From contig JAISLF010000072.1 of NCBI GenBank assembly GCA_031260605.1, positions 1-37,469 of the forward strand: a DNA stretch of 37,469 bases, read 5' to 3'. The stretch is from Oscillospiraceae bacterium (lineage in GTDB: Bacteria > Bacillota > Clostridia > Oscillospirales > Oscillospiraceae). Under the pieces are notes generated by a model. It was not told where the DNA came from, made no database searches, and saw only the letters and a program-made list of their open reading frames with translations. A program made the position numbers and the translations under genes. Positions 14,271 through 21,821 of the stretch are shown here, piece after piece (position 1 is the stretch's first letter; each line of letters begins with the position of its first letter).

Positions 14271-16265
14271 CTAAATATCCCGCGCGATATTCCATGCCTC
14301 CTGCGTTGCGGCAAGGATTCTTCGCGGCTGCACGCAGTCCCCTATCTGATACACCTCCGGTGCGGCGGTATACAGCGCAAAGCTCTCCGCGCGCTTCGGG
14401 ATTTGCCCGACGGCGTAAATCACAGTGTCCGCCGGGACGGTCTGTTTGCCGTCCTTTGTCTCAACCTCAAGGCTCCCGCCGCCAATCGACAGCACCTTTG
14501 CCCCGCGAAGTACGGAAACCCCCGGCTGCGCAAGCTCCTCGCCGTGCGCCAGCAGGTGCATTCCCGCGTCGTCGCAGACGAGCTTTTCGGCGGCTTCGAT
14601 AACGGTAACCGTGTACCCCAGGCGTGTTAAATATGCCGTCAGCTCTATACCGACAAGACCTCCGCCGATAACCGCGACACTTTTCCCGATTTCGCTCGTG
14701 TGCGTATAGGCATACGTCGCTTCAAGCACATTTTTGCCGTCAATCCCGGCAATATCCGGCTTTGCGGGCGCGGCGCCGAGTGCGACAAACAGCACGTCAG
14801 GCTGTAGCCGCGCGGCTGTCTCCGGCGTGACCGCTGTATTCAGGCGAACATCAACGCCTGCCGCCGCAAGCTTTTTGGCTTGCCGTGTCAGGTACTCGTC
14901 AAGCCACCGCTTAAACGGCACCTCGCGCTCACACCGCAAAACACCGCCCAGCGCGTCCGACTTCTCGCACAGGATAACCTCGTGTCCGCGCTCGGCGGCC
15001 GTCAGCGCCGCCTGCATTCCGGCAACGCCGCCGCCTGCGACGAGAACGCGCTTTTTCTTCGCAACAGGCTTTGGTATTTTAGCCTCGCGCTCGAACCCGA
15101 TCTCCGGATTCGTCGCGCAGCGCAGACTTCTGATTGAGCCTGTATGCTCAAGGCAGGTGTTGCAGCGCATACATTTGTTTATTTCCGCGTCACTTCCCGC
15201 GCGCGCCTTTTTCGGCAGATCCGGGTCGGCAAGAGACTGCCGCCCAAGCTCCACAATGTCCGCCTGCCCTGACGCAATGATTTCCTCCATCATAGCGGGG
15301 TCGGTCAGCGCGCCGACTGTCGCAACGGGGGTTTTGACGTGTTTTTTAATCTCGGCGGCGTACTTTACGTTAATGCCGTCATCCATAAACATCGACGGGT
15401 GCGTGACGATAATCGAGTGATCGTCCTCGTGGTCTCCGGCCGAAACGTGGATAATGTCCACCTTGCCGTCGAGCACCTTTGCAAATTCCACGCCGTAGTC
15501 TATATCGTAGCCGAAGCGACTCGCCTCCGAACCGGAAAAACGGTATTCAATCGGGAAATCGCGCCCCGTATGGCGGCGAATGCTCTCGATTACGGCAAGC
15601 GGAAAGCGGCAGCGGTTCTCAAACGAGCCGCCCCAGCGGTCCTTGCGCGTGTTGATGTACGGCGACATAAATTGCGACAGCAGCCAGCCGTGTCCGCCGT
15701 GCACCGTCACCATACCGAAGCCGCAGAGCTTTGCCCAAGCGGCTGCCTGTCCGAATTTATCGGCAATACGCAGAATCATCTCCTCCGGCATTTCGAGAAC
15801 CTCGCCGTACTTGCCGTTTTCTATGTACACGGGCCCGTAGAGGTCGCCGCCCTGCGCAGTGTCGCGCTGCGCCGCCGCGTTTTTCTCGGAGTCGGGTCCG
15901 TAAACGCTCCCGTCGGGATACTTGACAAAACGCGCGTACATTCCCGCGTGAGACAACTCGGCGGAAGCAACCGCACCGTGCCGCCGAATACCGTCGGCAA
16001 TCGCGGCAAGACCGGGCAGAGTTCCGCGATCCTCCATCCTGATTAAAAACGGGTAGTGTGTGCCGGTGGAGTCCTCAACAATGCAGTCCCCGATCGCAAC
16101 AGACGCAAAGCCACCCTGCGCCTTGCGTTCGTAATAAGCAATTTCGTCAAGGCTCGGCAAATTGTCCCGCGCGACATTGTAATAGCCCTGCGGTGAGGAA
16201 AAAATGCGGTTGCGGAACATAGCGGAGCCAATGGCAAGCGGCTCAAAAAGGTGAGGGTATTTCAT
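14271..16265 (-). CDS. NADH:flavin oxidoreductase / 2-enoate reductase-like iron-sulfur flavoenzyme
   Basis: A 664-residue member of the OYE-like multidomain family (2-enoate reductase, 2,4-dienoyl-CoA reductase, BaiCD/BaiH). Residues about 1-350 form the FMN TIM barrel with AELSHAGMYARF, VHGGHGWLLSQFMSPYIN and RKDRWGGSFENR. The 4Fe-4S site is CMRCNTCLEHTGSIRSLRC (CxxCxxC plus a later Cys). The C-terminal third has two dinucleotide-binding folds, VLVAGGGVAGMQAA and VAVIGGGLVGIE, ending with YQIGDCVQPRRI. It probably reduces an activated C=C bond with NADH; the substrate is unknown. GGGAG precedes the ATG. It is cytoplasmic, with no membrane segment. Confidence 0.9.
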   Translation of the reverse strand: MKYPHLFEPLAIGSAMFRNRIFSSPQGYYNVARDNLPSLDEIAYYERKAQGGFASVAIGDCIVEDSTGTHYPFLIRMEDRGTLPGLAAIADGIRRHGAVASAELSHAGMYARFVKYPDGSVYGPDSEKNAAAQRDTAQGGDLYGPVYIENGKYGEVLEMPEEMILRIADKFGQAAAWAKLCGFGMVTVHGGHGWLLSQFMSPYINTRKDRWGGSFENRCRFPLAVIESIRRHTGRDFPIEYRFSGSEASRFGYDIDYGVEFAKVLDGKVDIIHVSAGDHEDDHSIIVTHPSMFMDDGINVKYAAEIKKHVKTPVATVGALTDPAMMEEIIASGQADIVELGRQSLADPDLPKKARAGSDAEINKCMRCNTCLEHTGSIRSLRCATNPEIGFEREAKIPKPVAKKKRVLVAGGGVAGMQAALTAAERGHEVILCEKSDALGGVLRCEREVPFKRWLDEYLTRQAKKLAAAGVDVRLNTAVTPETAARLQPDVLFVALGAAPAKPDIAGIDGKNVLEATYAYTHTSEIGKSVAVIGGGLVGIELTAYLTRLGYTVTVIEAAEKLVCDDAGMHLLAHGEELAQPGVSVLRGAKVLSIGGGSLEVETKDGKQTVPADTVIYAVGQIPKRAESFALYTAAPEVYQIGDCVQPRRILAATQEAWNIARDI

Positions 16266-16332
16266 GGAGGTACTCCCGGTGGTTTTTTGGTTTGATTATA
16301 ACCTTTCGTGGGGCGGTTGTCAAGGAAATCCG

Positions 16333-16697
16333 CTTCGCGGGGGGGGGGGGCTGCCGGGTTTCGGCGATGGACGTGGGGCAGCTGTGCGCCGGAGGGTGCG
16401 ATCAGCTGTACGCCGAGTGGTGCTGTGTTTGTAATTGAGACAAAGCTTGGCAGCTTCGCGAAGCTAAACGCCTGCGCGGCGGGCGGTTCCTTTCTTGTCT
16501 TGGCAAGAAAGGAACCAAAGAAGCCGCTTTTGGGCTTAGGTATTTGCGGTGCTGCAAGTGAACGTGTCCGTGCGTCCGAACCCTGACAGAGCTGCCGACT
16601 GACGGGCTTTAGCCCTACTTGCTAGAGGTAGGTGCAGGCGGGCGGCAACCAGAATTTGGCGAAGCCAGCCCGCACCGCGCACCGCGCTGTGTGGTGC
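16333..16697 (-). repeat. Truncated copy (C) of the hairpin-ended repeat
   Basis: In inverted orientation relative to copy A, it matches A from about 566 to 902. It includes the outer GCGAAGC/C-tract motif (here a G12 run on the plus strand), the ATTACAAAC flank, the GCTTGGCAGCTTCGCGAAGC end, CGCCTGCGCGGCGGGCGGTT, the hairpin at 16485-16516, and interior sequence to GTGGTGC. The outer flank carries a tandem duplication of CAGCTGTRCGCCG followed by a GGTGC end. Confidence 0.8.
16485..16516. repeat. Hairpin of repeat copy C
   Basis: The same 13-bp stem as at 746-777 (GGTTCCTTTCTTG), with the loop read from the other strand (TCTTGG). Confidence 0.85.
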
Positions 16698-16900
16698 AAA
16701 AATGCGTTTTGCGGCTTTTCATTTAACATAATTTACTTTCACCGCAAGTGTTTTTATGAGTTCGCAAAAGAGCGCAACCAGCCATCAAAGCCACGGAGAC
16801 CACATTTGTTTCGTTTATTGATATAAAAGGGGTGCGCTCCGGCTTGTACACGCGTCCGTTAATGAACGCGCGGGAGAACCCGAGCTTGATTTCGATTCTA
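16698..16900. other. Gene-free stretch between repeat C and the lipoprotein gene
   Basis: Minus-strand open frames run through it, but none has a start site, a Shine-Dalgarno or a recognisable family pattern. I see no promoter or terminator. It may be decayed sequence. Confidence 0.4.
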
Positions 16901-17500
16901 CTATTGCGGCCACACAACAACAATATCATCGCCGCTCAAAATGCCAGGAACAGTTAAAGTAACGCTGTACATTCCAAGAGAATCAGTCATATATATTGTT
17001 TGAGTACCATACACAGTGCTAACATCGTCCACAATAGAAATTTCATAAATCATCGCACCGACATATTCAGGAAATAGGATTGCAACAGGTGCACTTATTC
17101 CAGAAAAAGTATAAATCCCATCGCTGGCAGCATCGGTGGTAAAGTAAAATTCAAAGTTGGGAAAGTCAACGCTGGTTGCATATAATGAGGGTTCAAAATC
17201 AATATCTGCCTGCAAATTGAATTTCACGCTTAGTTCATCAAAAGTAGCTCGGCGTTCCATTAACTCTTTTATTTCCGCACGAGTGATCGAGGTGTACGCT
17301 GGTGTACCCTCGGGGATAGGGTTTGGTGAAAGCTCTGCAGGACTTGTGCTGGGCGCAGAAGTTTCCGGAACCACAATTGTTGGTGTAGATTGCATTGTTG
17401 AAACAGGGGGGCCTGCCGAACCTACTGGCTGAATGTTACATCCAGTAAGTGTAATTGCACATGCTAATGTTGCAAAAAGCATTAGTACATATTTTTTCAT
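16901..17500 (-). CDS. Secreted lipoprotein of unknown function
   Basis: A 199-residue predicted lipoprotein: MKKYVLMLFATLACAITLTGC gives a signal peptide with lipobox LTGC, followed by a Pro/Ser/Thr-rich linker (about 25-65) and a beta-rich C-terminal domain ending DDIVVVWPQ. The start at 17500 is chosen because GGAG lies 6 bases upstream; that GGAG is inside the ATGGAG of an earlier in-frame ATG at 17512, which itself lacks a site. The gene is visibly AT-richer than its surroundings and lies 53 bases downstream of the lysozyme gene, so the two may be cotranscribed. I do not recognise the C-terminal domain. Confidence 0.75.
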   Translation of the reverse strand: MKKYVLMLFATLACAITLTGCNIQPVGSAGPPVSTMQSTPTIVVPETSAPSTSPAELSPNPIPEGTPAYTSITRAEIKELMERRATFDELSVKFNLQADIDFEPSLYATSVDFPNFEFYFTTDAASDGIYTFSGISAPVAILFPEYVGAMIYEISIVDDVSTVYGTQTIYMTDSLGMYSVTLTVPGILSGDDIVVVWPQ

Positions 17501-17553
17501 TTTATTCTCCATAATAGTTCGATTAATTACAGTTTGTGCCGCCTTCTCATTAT

Positions 17554-18291
17554 TTATTTCATTATATCTGCATAGATTAATTTCGCAAGGTTTCCCCTTG
17601 TATTAGCAGCAGTCGCCCCTCCACCAGGTTTTTCATACTTCGCACATATAGTATATCCGGCGTTATACACAGCAGTTTGAGAATTCAAATTTGCGGCATT
17701 ATCTTTTTGCCAGTCTACGTAAACGCTCTTAAAGTCACCATCTTTCAATTCATACGCTATCATCTCACATTCAGCTTGAATTGCCTGGTCGATAGTAATT
17801 GCGTTGTTTTGGCCGTTAACTTCAAGGTACATTCCGACTAAAGTATATGTACGGATAAATGTCCATTGAACACTTCCTAATCCAAAGCCTACACGCGAAC
17901 CGTTAATTTTCCAAGTATTATTTGAGCTTGTTTTTAACGTCGTTAAAATATCATATACTGTATTAACATTCTTATTGTAAATGTATTTAGATGAATACTC
18001 GCTGCGATAGTTATAATTTTTATCCATATACACAAGGTAATCTGGTTCTGGGTTTGTTGTGTAGGCAGAGCTTTCAAATTGCCCTGTGTTTCCCTCTTTG
18101 CAAACATTCGCCAGCATCCCCGCAACAAATGCCGGCGCAAAACCTTTTTCTAGCATAACCTGTGCCGCTGCTTTACAAGCATTCCGCCTTGCAGCGGTAA
18201 TATTACTGCTGCTTTGGATATTATCCAGAATTCTTTGAATTTCCGAGTCTGTTGGCGTTTCTGGCGTTGTGTCAGGCGGCTGCGTCCACAC
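17554..18291 (-). CDS. Phage-tail-type lysozyme domain protein, N-terminus uncertain
   Basis: The 245-residue frame matches the phage tail lysozyme family (Phage_lysozyme2): KGFAPAFVAGMLANVCKEGN with a likely catalytic Glu, then RVGFGLGSVQWTFIR, in the order seen for such muramidases. It would cleave peptidoglycan glycan strands. The listed start is a GTG at 18291 with no Shine-Dalgarno and no signal peptide. The open frame continues upstream for 26 more codons, through a perfect hairpin, to a TGA. The real start may be elsewhere or the 5' end may be lost. The gene is AT-rich and may be of phage or mobile origin. Start codon confidence is low; family confidence is moderate to good. Confidence 0.7.
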   Translation of the reverse strand: MWTQPPDTTPETPTDSEIQRILDNIQSSSNITAARRNACKAAAQVMLEKGFAPAFVAGMLANVCKEGNTGQFESSAYTTNPEPDYLVYMDKNYNYRSEYSSKYIYNKNVNTVYDILTTLKTSSNNTWKINGSRVGFGLGSVQWTFIRTYTLVGMYLEVNGQNNAITIDQAIQAECEMIAYELKDGDFKSVYVDWQKDNAANLNSQTAVYNAGYTICAKYEKPGGGATAANTRGNLAKLIYADIMK

Positions 18292-18300
18292 AATATACGC

Positions 18301-18338
18301 AGAGCTTACCCATTGGTTTGTCCCAATGGGTAAGCTCT
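18301..18338. repeat. Perfect 16-bp-stem hairpin upstream of the lysozyme gene
   Basis: AGAGCTTACCCATTGG and its exact complement flank the 6-base loop TTTGTC. It is not followed by a T run on the lysozyme (minus) strand, so it is not a typical terminator there. It lies about 10 bases upstream of the GTG used for the lysozyme frame. Confidence 0.85.
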
Positions 18339-18416
18339 TGACGCTGCAACCATTTTTTCTTCATAAACCGTGACTGCAGCTCTGCGCTTTTGCCTTTCCC
18401 GCCGCCCCTTGCGCAC

Positions 18417-19529
18417 CTAAAACACGCAGTCGAACTCCGCCTTTACATTTCCGCTTGTCGTAACCAGTGTCAGCACTGCTCCGCTTCCCCGGAATTTATA
18501 AATATTCCCCATACGGTCGCCGCTCACCCACACGTCGCCGCTCGTTGTCCGCGCCTCGCCGGAAAACCGATTCAGCGCTACGCTTGTTCTCAGCAAAATG
18601 TTGCCGGAGGTGCTGCGCAAAGCCGCCTCGTCAATGGCGCCCTGCGCCGTAACATTGCCGGAGACTGACGACATACTTACCTTTCCGGCGATTCTTCTTG
18701 CCGAAACCTCGCCTGACATGGTCGTTGCGGTGATGTCTGTTCCGTACCACGGCGCATTGCCGTTAATATCAATATCTCCCGATATTGCTTCGCACATCAG
18801 CTGTGCCGCAAAAATGTCCTCAACTTCAATTTCGCCGGACATTGTCGCAAGCGACATTTCCATTTCAACAGGTCCGCTGACAAGCGCGGTTCCTGTTTGT
18901 TCATTCTCGCGTTCCGTCACGTTCGGAGAATTTTCGCCGACGCGCCGAACCGTAATTTCTCCCGATATTGTCTTTGCGGTCACCTTTTCAGCCGTGAAAT
19001 CCGAAAGATAAATTTCTCCGGACATCGTATTTATTGCAAGGCTGCGCAAATCCGGTGCCTTCTCGTACCGGATTGTGCCGGAAACGCTGTTAATTGTGAC
19101 TGTACTGAGGTCGCTATCTACCGGGAAGTAGATTTTAATGTAGCTGCCTGTTGTGCCGAAGAAGTCAACATTTACTATATCAAATCCTTTTGAGTCGCGC
19201 TCCGCGATTTTCAGCTTGCGCGGGTTGTTCGCCGAAATCTCAATTGTCGGCTCACCCCACGGCGTGCGCACCTCATACTTCCAGTATTCGGTATCAGATG
19301 GCAGAAAGGTTATGTCCGCATAACGCGACGCAATTTCAATGTCTGCCGGCTCCTCATAAACCGTGCCTGAGTAAACCGTCATATCGCTTGCGGTTATGAC
19401 CTTTATGCCGTGGTCGAAAATAATGCTCCCGGACGCGCCCGCGCTGAATCCGGCAAATGCCAGCGCCGCGCCTGCCACACACAGGATTACCGCAACAAGT
19501 ACAAGATACCGTGTTATAGATTTTTTCAT
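18417..19529 (-). CDS. DUF4097-family beta-repeat protein, membrane anchored
   Basis: The 370-residue product has an N-terminal hydrophobic segment (YLVLVAVILCVAGAALAFAGF) and then a long series of short beta repeats such as VSGTIRYEKA, MSGEIYLSDF, ISGEITVRRV, MSGEIEVEDI and TSGNVKAEF, the right-handed beta-helix pattern of DUF4097. It is probably extracytoplasmic. The start at 19529 lies 7 bases after GGAGG; the ATG at 19535 is too close to that site. It begins just beyond the stop of the DUF1700 gene (19532) and is third in a padR-DUF1700-DUF4097 operon, a recurring Bacillota arrangement linked to envelope stress. Molecular role unknown. Confidence 0.85.
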   Translation of the reverse strand: MKKSITRYLVLVAVILCVAGAALAFAGFSAGASGSIIFDHGIKVITASDMTVYSGTVYEEPADIEIASRYADITFLPSDTEYWKYEVRTPWGEPTIEISANNPRKLKIAERDSKGFDIVNVDFFGTTGSYIKIYFPVDSDLSTVTINSVSGTIRYEKAPDLRSLAINTMSGEIYLSDFTAEKVTAKTISGEITVRRVGENSPNVTERENEQTGTALVSGPVEMEMSLATMSGEIEVEDIFAAQLMCEAISGDIDINGNAPWYGTDITATTMSGEVSARRIAGKVSMSSVSGNVTAQGAIDEAALRSTSGNILLRTSVALNRFSGEARTTSGDVWVSGDRMGNIYKFRGSGAVLTLVTTSGNVKAEFDCVF

Positions 19530-19531
19530 TT

Positions 19532-20149
19532 TCATACCTCCTTTCTCGCCTTTGCCTTGATTTTCGCCGCCGAGCGCATAATAAACCGCCCCGCGACTCG
19601 TCCGAGTCCGCCGAAAACACGCCGTGACAGCTCAGCGACGGCAAGCGTCAGCAAATACCCCGCGCCGAGTGCGAAAAGCCCGACGCCGATCATCCACAGT
19701 CCCATCGGCGGGGAGTAAAACAGCGCGTATACACCTAAAATAACGTACACAAGTCCCGCAGGCAACAGCACAACGCCCGTTATTCCCAGCGAACAGAACA
19801 CAGCGAACAGCGAAACGGCAAGCGCCAGCAGCACAGCTCCTACGGCGACCGCAACCGGCAGTCCGACAGGTGCGGCAAATACGGCAAGAACCGTGACAAA
19901 AGCCGTTTTCATGCCCTTATTCGCGCGCCGTGTATCCGGATTCTCCGGCTCTGTCCCGCCGGAAACCGCAAACTGCGCGATTATCTCAGCCGCAACGGAT
20001 TTTGTTGAGCCGAGAGCCGCAATTGCCGCAGCCTCATCGCCCAAATCTGTGATATACGCGTCGTAATAATCGACGGCGGCGTCTATCTCGCTCTGCGGCA
20101 GCGCGCGCAGCCGTCTGCGCAGATCATACAGAAATTGATTCTTTGTCAT
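19532..20149 (-). CDS. DUF1700 membrane protein with N-terminal HAAS domain
   Basis: A 205-residue product from MTKNQFLYDLRRRLRALPQSEIDAAVDYYDAYI, the HAAS signaling-domain opening of DUF1700 proteins, followed by four hydrophobic segments and a basic tail. ATG at 20149 overlaps the padR stop (ATGA) and follows GGAGGAGAG, so it is translationally coupled. The open frame extends 46 codons upstream within padR, but that part is a shadow. HAAS domains are thought to interact with PadR-type regulators, so this protein may link PadR to an envelope signal. Confidence 0.85.
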   Translation of the reverse strand: MTKNQFLYDLRRRLRALPQSEIDAAVDYYDAYITDLGDEAAAIAALGSTKSVAAEIIAQFAVSGGTEPENPDTRRANKGMKTAFVTVLAVFAAPVGLPVAVAVGAVLLALAVSLFAVFCSLGITGVVLLPAGLVYVILGVYALFYSPPMGLWMIGVGLFALGAGYLLTLAVAELSRRVFGGLGRVAGRFIMRSAAKIKAKARKEV

Positions 20150-20538
20150 GACTTCTCTCCTCCGTCTGTGTCCTCTGCGTGTTCCGGCAGCGCCTCCGCA
20201 GCCTGTGCCTGCTCCGGCAAAGCCGGCGTGTCCCCGCTTATTACGATTGAATCTATTGTCCTTTTTGTGTTTTCCCAAGCCGCGCAAAGCTCAATAAGCG
20301 CCGCCTTGCCCGTTTCCGTCAGGCGGTAATACCTCCTGTTGCGCCCCTCGTGCGGATTGTCGTAAGTGTCAAGACACTTTTGCGTTTGGAGCCGCCGCAT
20401 AACCGGGTACATCGTGGACTCCGAGACGTCGAGCACTGTCTTGACCCGCTGCGTCAGCGCATAGCCGTACGCGTCGCCGCGCTCAACTATCGCCAGAACG
20501 CACAAATCAAGCAGCGCTCCCGTTGTGCCGATAACCAT
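20146..20538 (-). CDS. PadR family transcriptional regulator
   Basis: A 130-residue winged-helix repressor: LLDLCVLAIVERGDAYGYALTQRV, SESTMYPVMRRLQ and EGRNRRYYRLTETGKAAL are typical of PadR. The C-terminal tail is long and acidic. AAGGAGG precedes the ATG. First gene of the operon with DUF1700 and DUF4097. An inverted repeat overlapping the -10 of its promoter suggests autorepression. Confidence 0.93.
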   Translation of the reverse strand: MVIGTTGALLDLCVLAIVERGDAYGYALTQRVKTVLDVSESTMYPVMRRLQTQKCLDTYDNPHEGRNRRYYRLTETGKAALIELCAAWENTKRTIDSIVISGDTPALPEQAQAAEALPEHAEDTDGGEKS

Positions 20539-20586
20539 ATCGCTTCCTCCTTTATTATTTAATAATGCAATATTGTTTTAATGATG

Positions 20587-20607
20587 ATATTATATATTAT
20601 ATAATAT
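20587..20607. promoter_or_regulatory. Candidate PadR operator
   Basis: ATATTATA, 5-bp spacer, TATAATAT: an 8-5-8 inverted repeat overlapping the -10 and spacer of the padR promoter. The local DNA is very AT-rich, so the palindrome has some chance expectation. Confidence 0.45.
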
Positions 20608-20617
20608 TGTTTGTCAA
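20589..20617 (-). promoter_or_regulatory. Consensus promoter of the padR operon
   Basis: On the minus strand: TTGACA (complement of 20612-20617), 17-bp spacer, TATAAT (complement of 20589-20594). Both hexamers are perfect. Confidence 0.8.
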
Positions 20618-20982
20618 TAGGTATCAGGCGACTTTTCTGTGGTATTATTTGGCAGCAATTTGCTTCAGGGCGGCACACAAAAGCCAGAGACAAACGCCGT
20701 CCCGTTCCGCCGGTTACAGAATCTTTTCAAATCCGCAAGCACACAAAAGTCCCGCGCAATAATACGTACATAAACTCAGGAGCCAAGAGGCTTCGAGCTT
20801 GTACAAAAAAACGGCTTGCCGGACGGAACTTAAATTGCTGTTTGCAGAAGCGGATTTGAGTGATTTTTTGCATTAAGCCTTTGGCTTCAACAACAAACAC
20901 CGAAATGAACTCTGAGCGGCGATTGCGGGGAGGTACCGGCACAGCACATTGATTTCACAGAAAATTTCAGGAGGATATTCCC
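20618..20982. other. Gene-free stretch with a candidate structured element
   Basis: No convincing gene. It contains TCAAATCCGC at 20727-20736 and its exact reverse complement at 20850-20859, followed by T6 (20864-20869), bounding about 133 bases with smaller internal palindromes. It ends with AGGAGG, the ribosome site for the next gene. Confidence 0.4.
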
Positions 20983-21591
20983 TTGCGCAGAACTACCTTA
21001 TACGCAATAGTAGGCGTTCTTTCGGTTGCACTCCTTATTTCGCTTATCGCAAACGCGGTTCAGAGCAGCAACAAAACAGTCAAGAACCTTTCACGCAGCT
21101 ATATTACCGATACAAACCGCATGGCGCGTTCGGTCAAAAAGCCCGTGACGACGACCAAGACAAAGAGCAAAACAGCCAGAACAACCACAAAAGCTAAGCG
21201 TACAACGACAAACATCAATAAGCAAGAGTCAGTGCAGCGCGCCGTCACGCGCGCCAAGCTCACAGATATGGCGAATCAGAGAACGCGTCTTAACAGTGCG
21301 CTTTACCCGCAGCAGACTCCGAGCACGCTGCCGTATTACACCGGCAACAACGCGCGCTACAACACGAACGGCGCCTCACAGCACGGCGGAAATGCCGCTC
21401 AGTACAACGGAAACACCGCGCAGTACGGCACACAGAGCAATACCTCGCGCGGCTCCGGTTTGACAACAAATACCGCACCGCAGTATCAGTACCGCGTCCT
21501 GCCGGACGGCACAGTCGCCAGGACGGCGCTCCCGCAAGCAACGCAGAATCCGATGCGCAATTATTCCTACAGCGGCACGGCGGTACGCTAA
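20983..21591 (+). CDS. Membrane-anchored Thr/Lys-rich protein of unknown function
   Basis: A 202-residue product from a TTG start that follows AGGAGGA by 9 bases. Residues about 5-26 (TLYAIVGVLSVALLISLIANAV) form one hydrophobic segment. A strongly basic Thr/Lys-rich stretch follows (about 48-75, with TTTKTKSKTARTTTKAKRTT), then an Asn/Gln/Gly/Tyr-rich low-complexity region and a short ordered end, YQYRVLPDGTVARTALPQ. The basic segment resembles a wall- or nucleic-acid-binding linker. I do not recognise a family. A strong terminator follows, so it is probably a single-gene unit. Confidence 0.65.
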   Translation: MRRTTLYAIVGVLSVALLISLIANAVQSSNKTVKNLSRSYITDTNRMARSVKKPVTTTKTKSKTARTTTKAKRTTTNINKQESVQRAVTRAKLTDMANQRTRLNSALYPQQTPSTLPYYTGNNARYNTNGASQHGGNAAQYNGNTAQYGTQSNTSRGSGLTTNTAPQYQYRVLPDGTVARTALPQATQNPMRNYSYSGTAVR

Positions 21592-21634
21592 AGCAATTAG
21601 GCTTTAAGCTAAATATCCCAATAAAGTAACAGAC

Positions 21635-21665
21635 AGAAAAACCGGCGCTATGCGCCGGTTTTTCT
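21635..21665 (+). terminator. Terminator after the Thr/Lys-rich protein gene
   Basis: A 14-bp perfect stem AGAAAAACCGGCGC with loop TAT; the 3' arm contains T5. Confidence 0.9.
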
Positions 21666-21754
21666 GCGTATGCTCCGTTAAAGCGGCATAATGAACAGGT
21701 GCGCCGCGCCGCGGAATTTTCCCTTATTTTTTCCTCTCAGCTTCAATCTTTTAC

Positions 21755-21783
21755 TTGCAATTTGCAAGCGGCTGTGTTATACT
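21755..21783 (+). promoter_or_regulatory. Promoter for the MATE gene
   Basis: TTGCAA at 21755-21760, 17-bp spacer, TATACT at 21778-21783, giving a leader of about 30 bases. Confidence 0.65.
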
Positions 21784-21821
21784 TAACAAAAAATTTATAT
21801 TGAGAGACAACTTATTTTACA

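Noticed and set aside
16723..16929. Minus-strand open frame beside repeat C
   Set aside because: No ribosome site, overlap with the lipoprotein end, and no family pattern in the translation.
18301..18338. The hairpin as a normal rho-independent terminator
   Set aside because: No T run follows on the minus strand, and on the plus strand the nearest T6 is about 14 bases away with no gene ending there.
20727..20942. Minus-strand open frame of 71 codons in the gap before the Thr/Lys-rich gene
   Set aside because: No ribosome site and no recognisable pattern; the nucleotide-level inverted repeat explains the region better.
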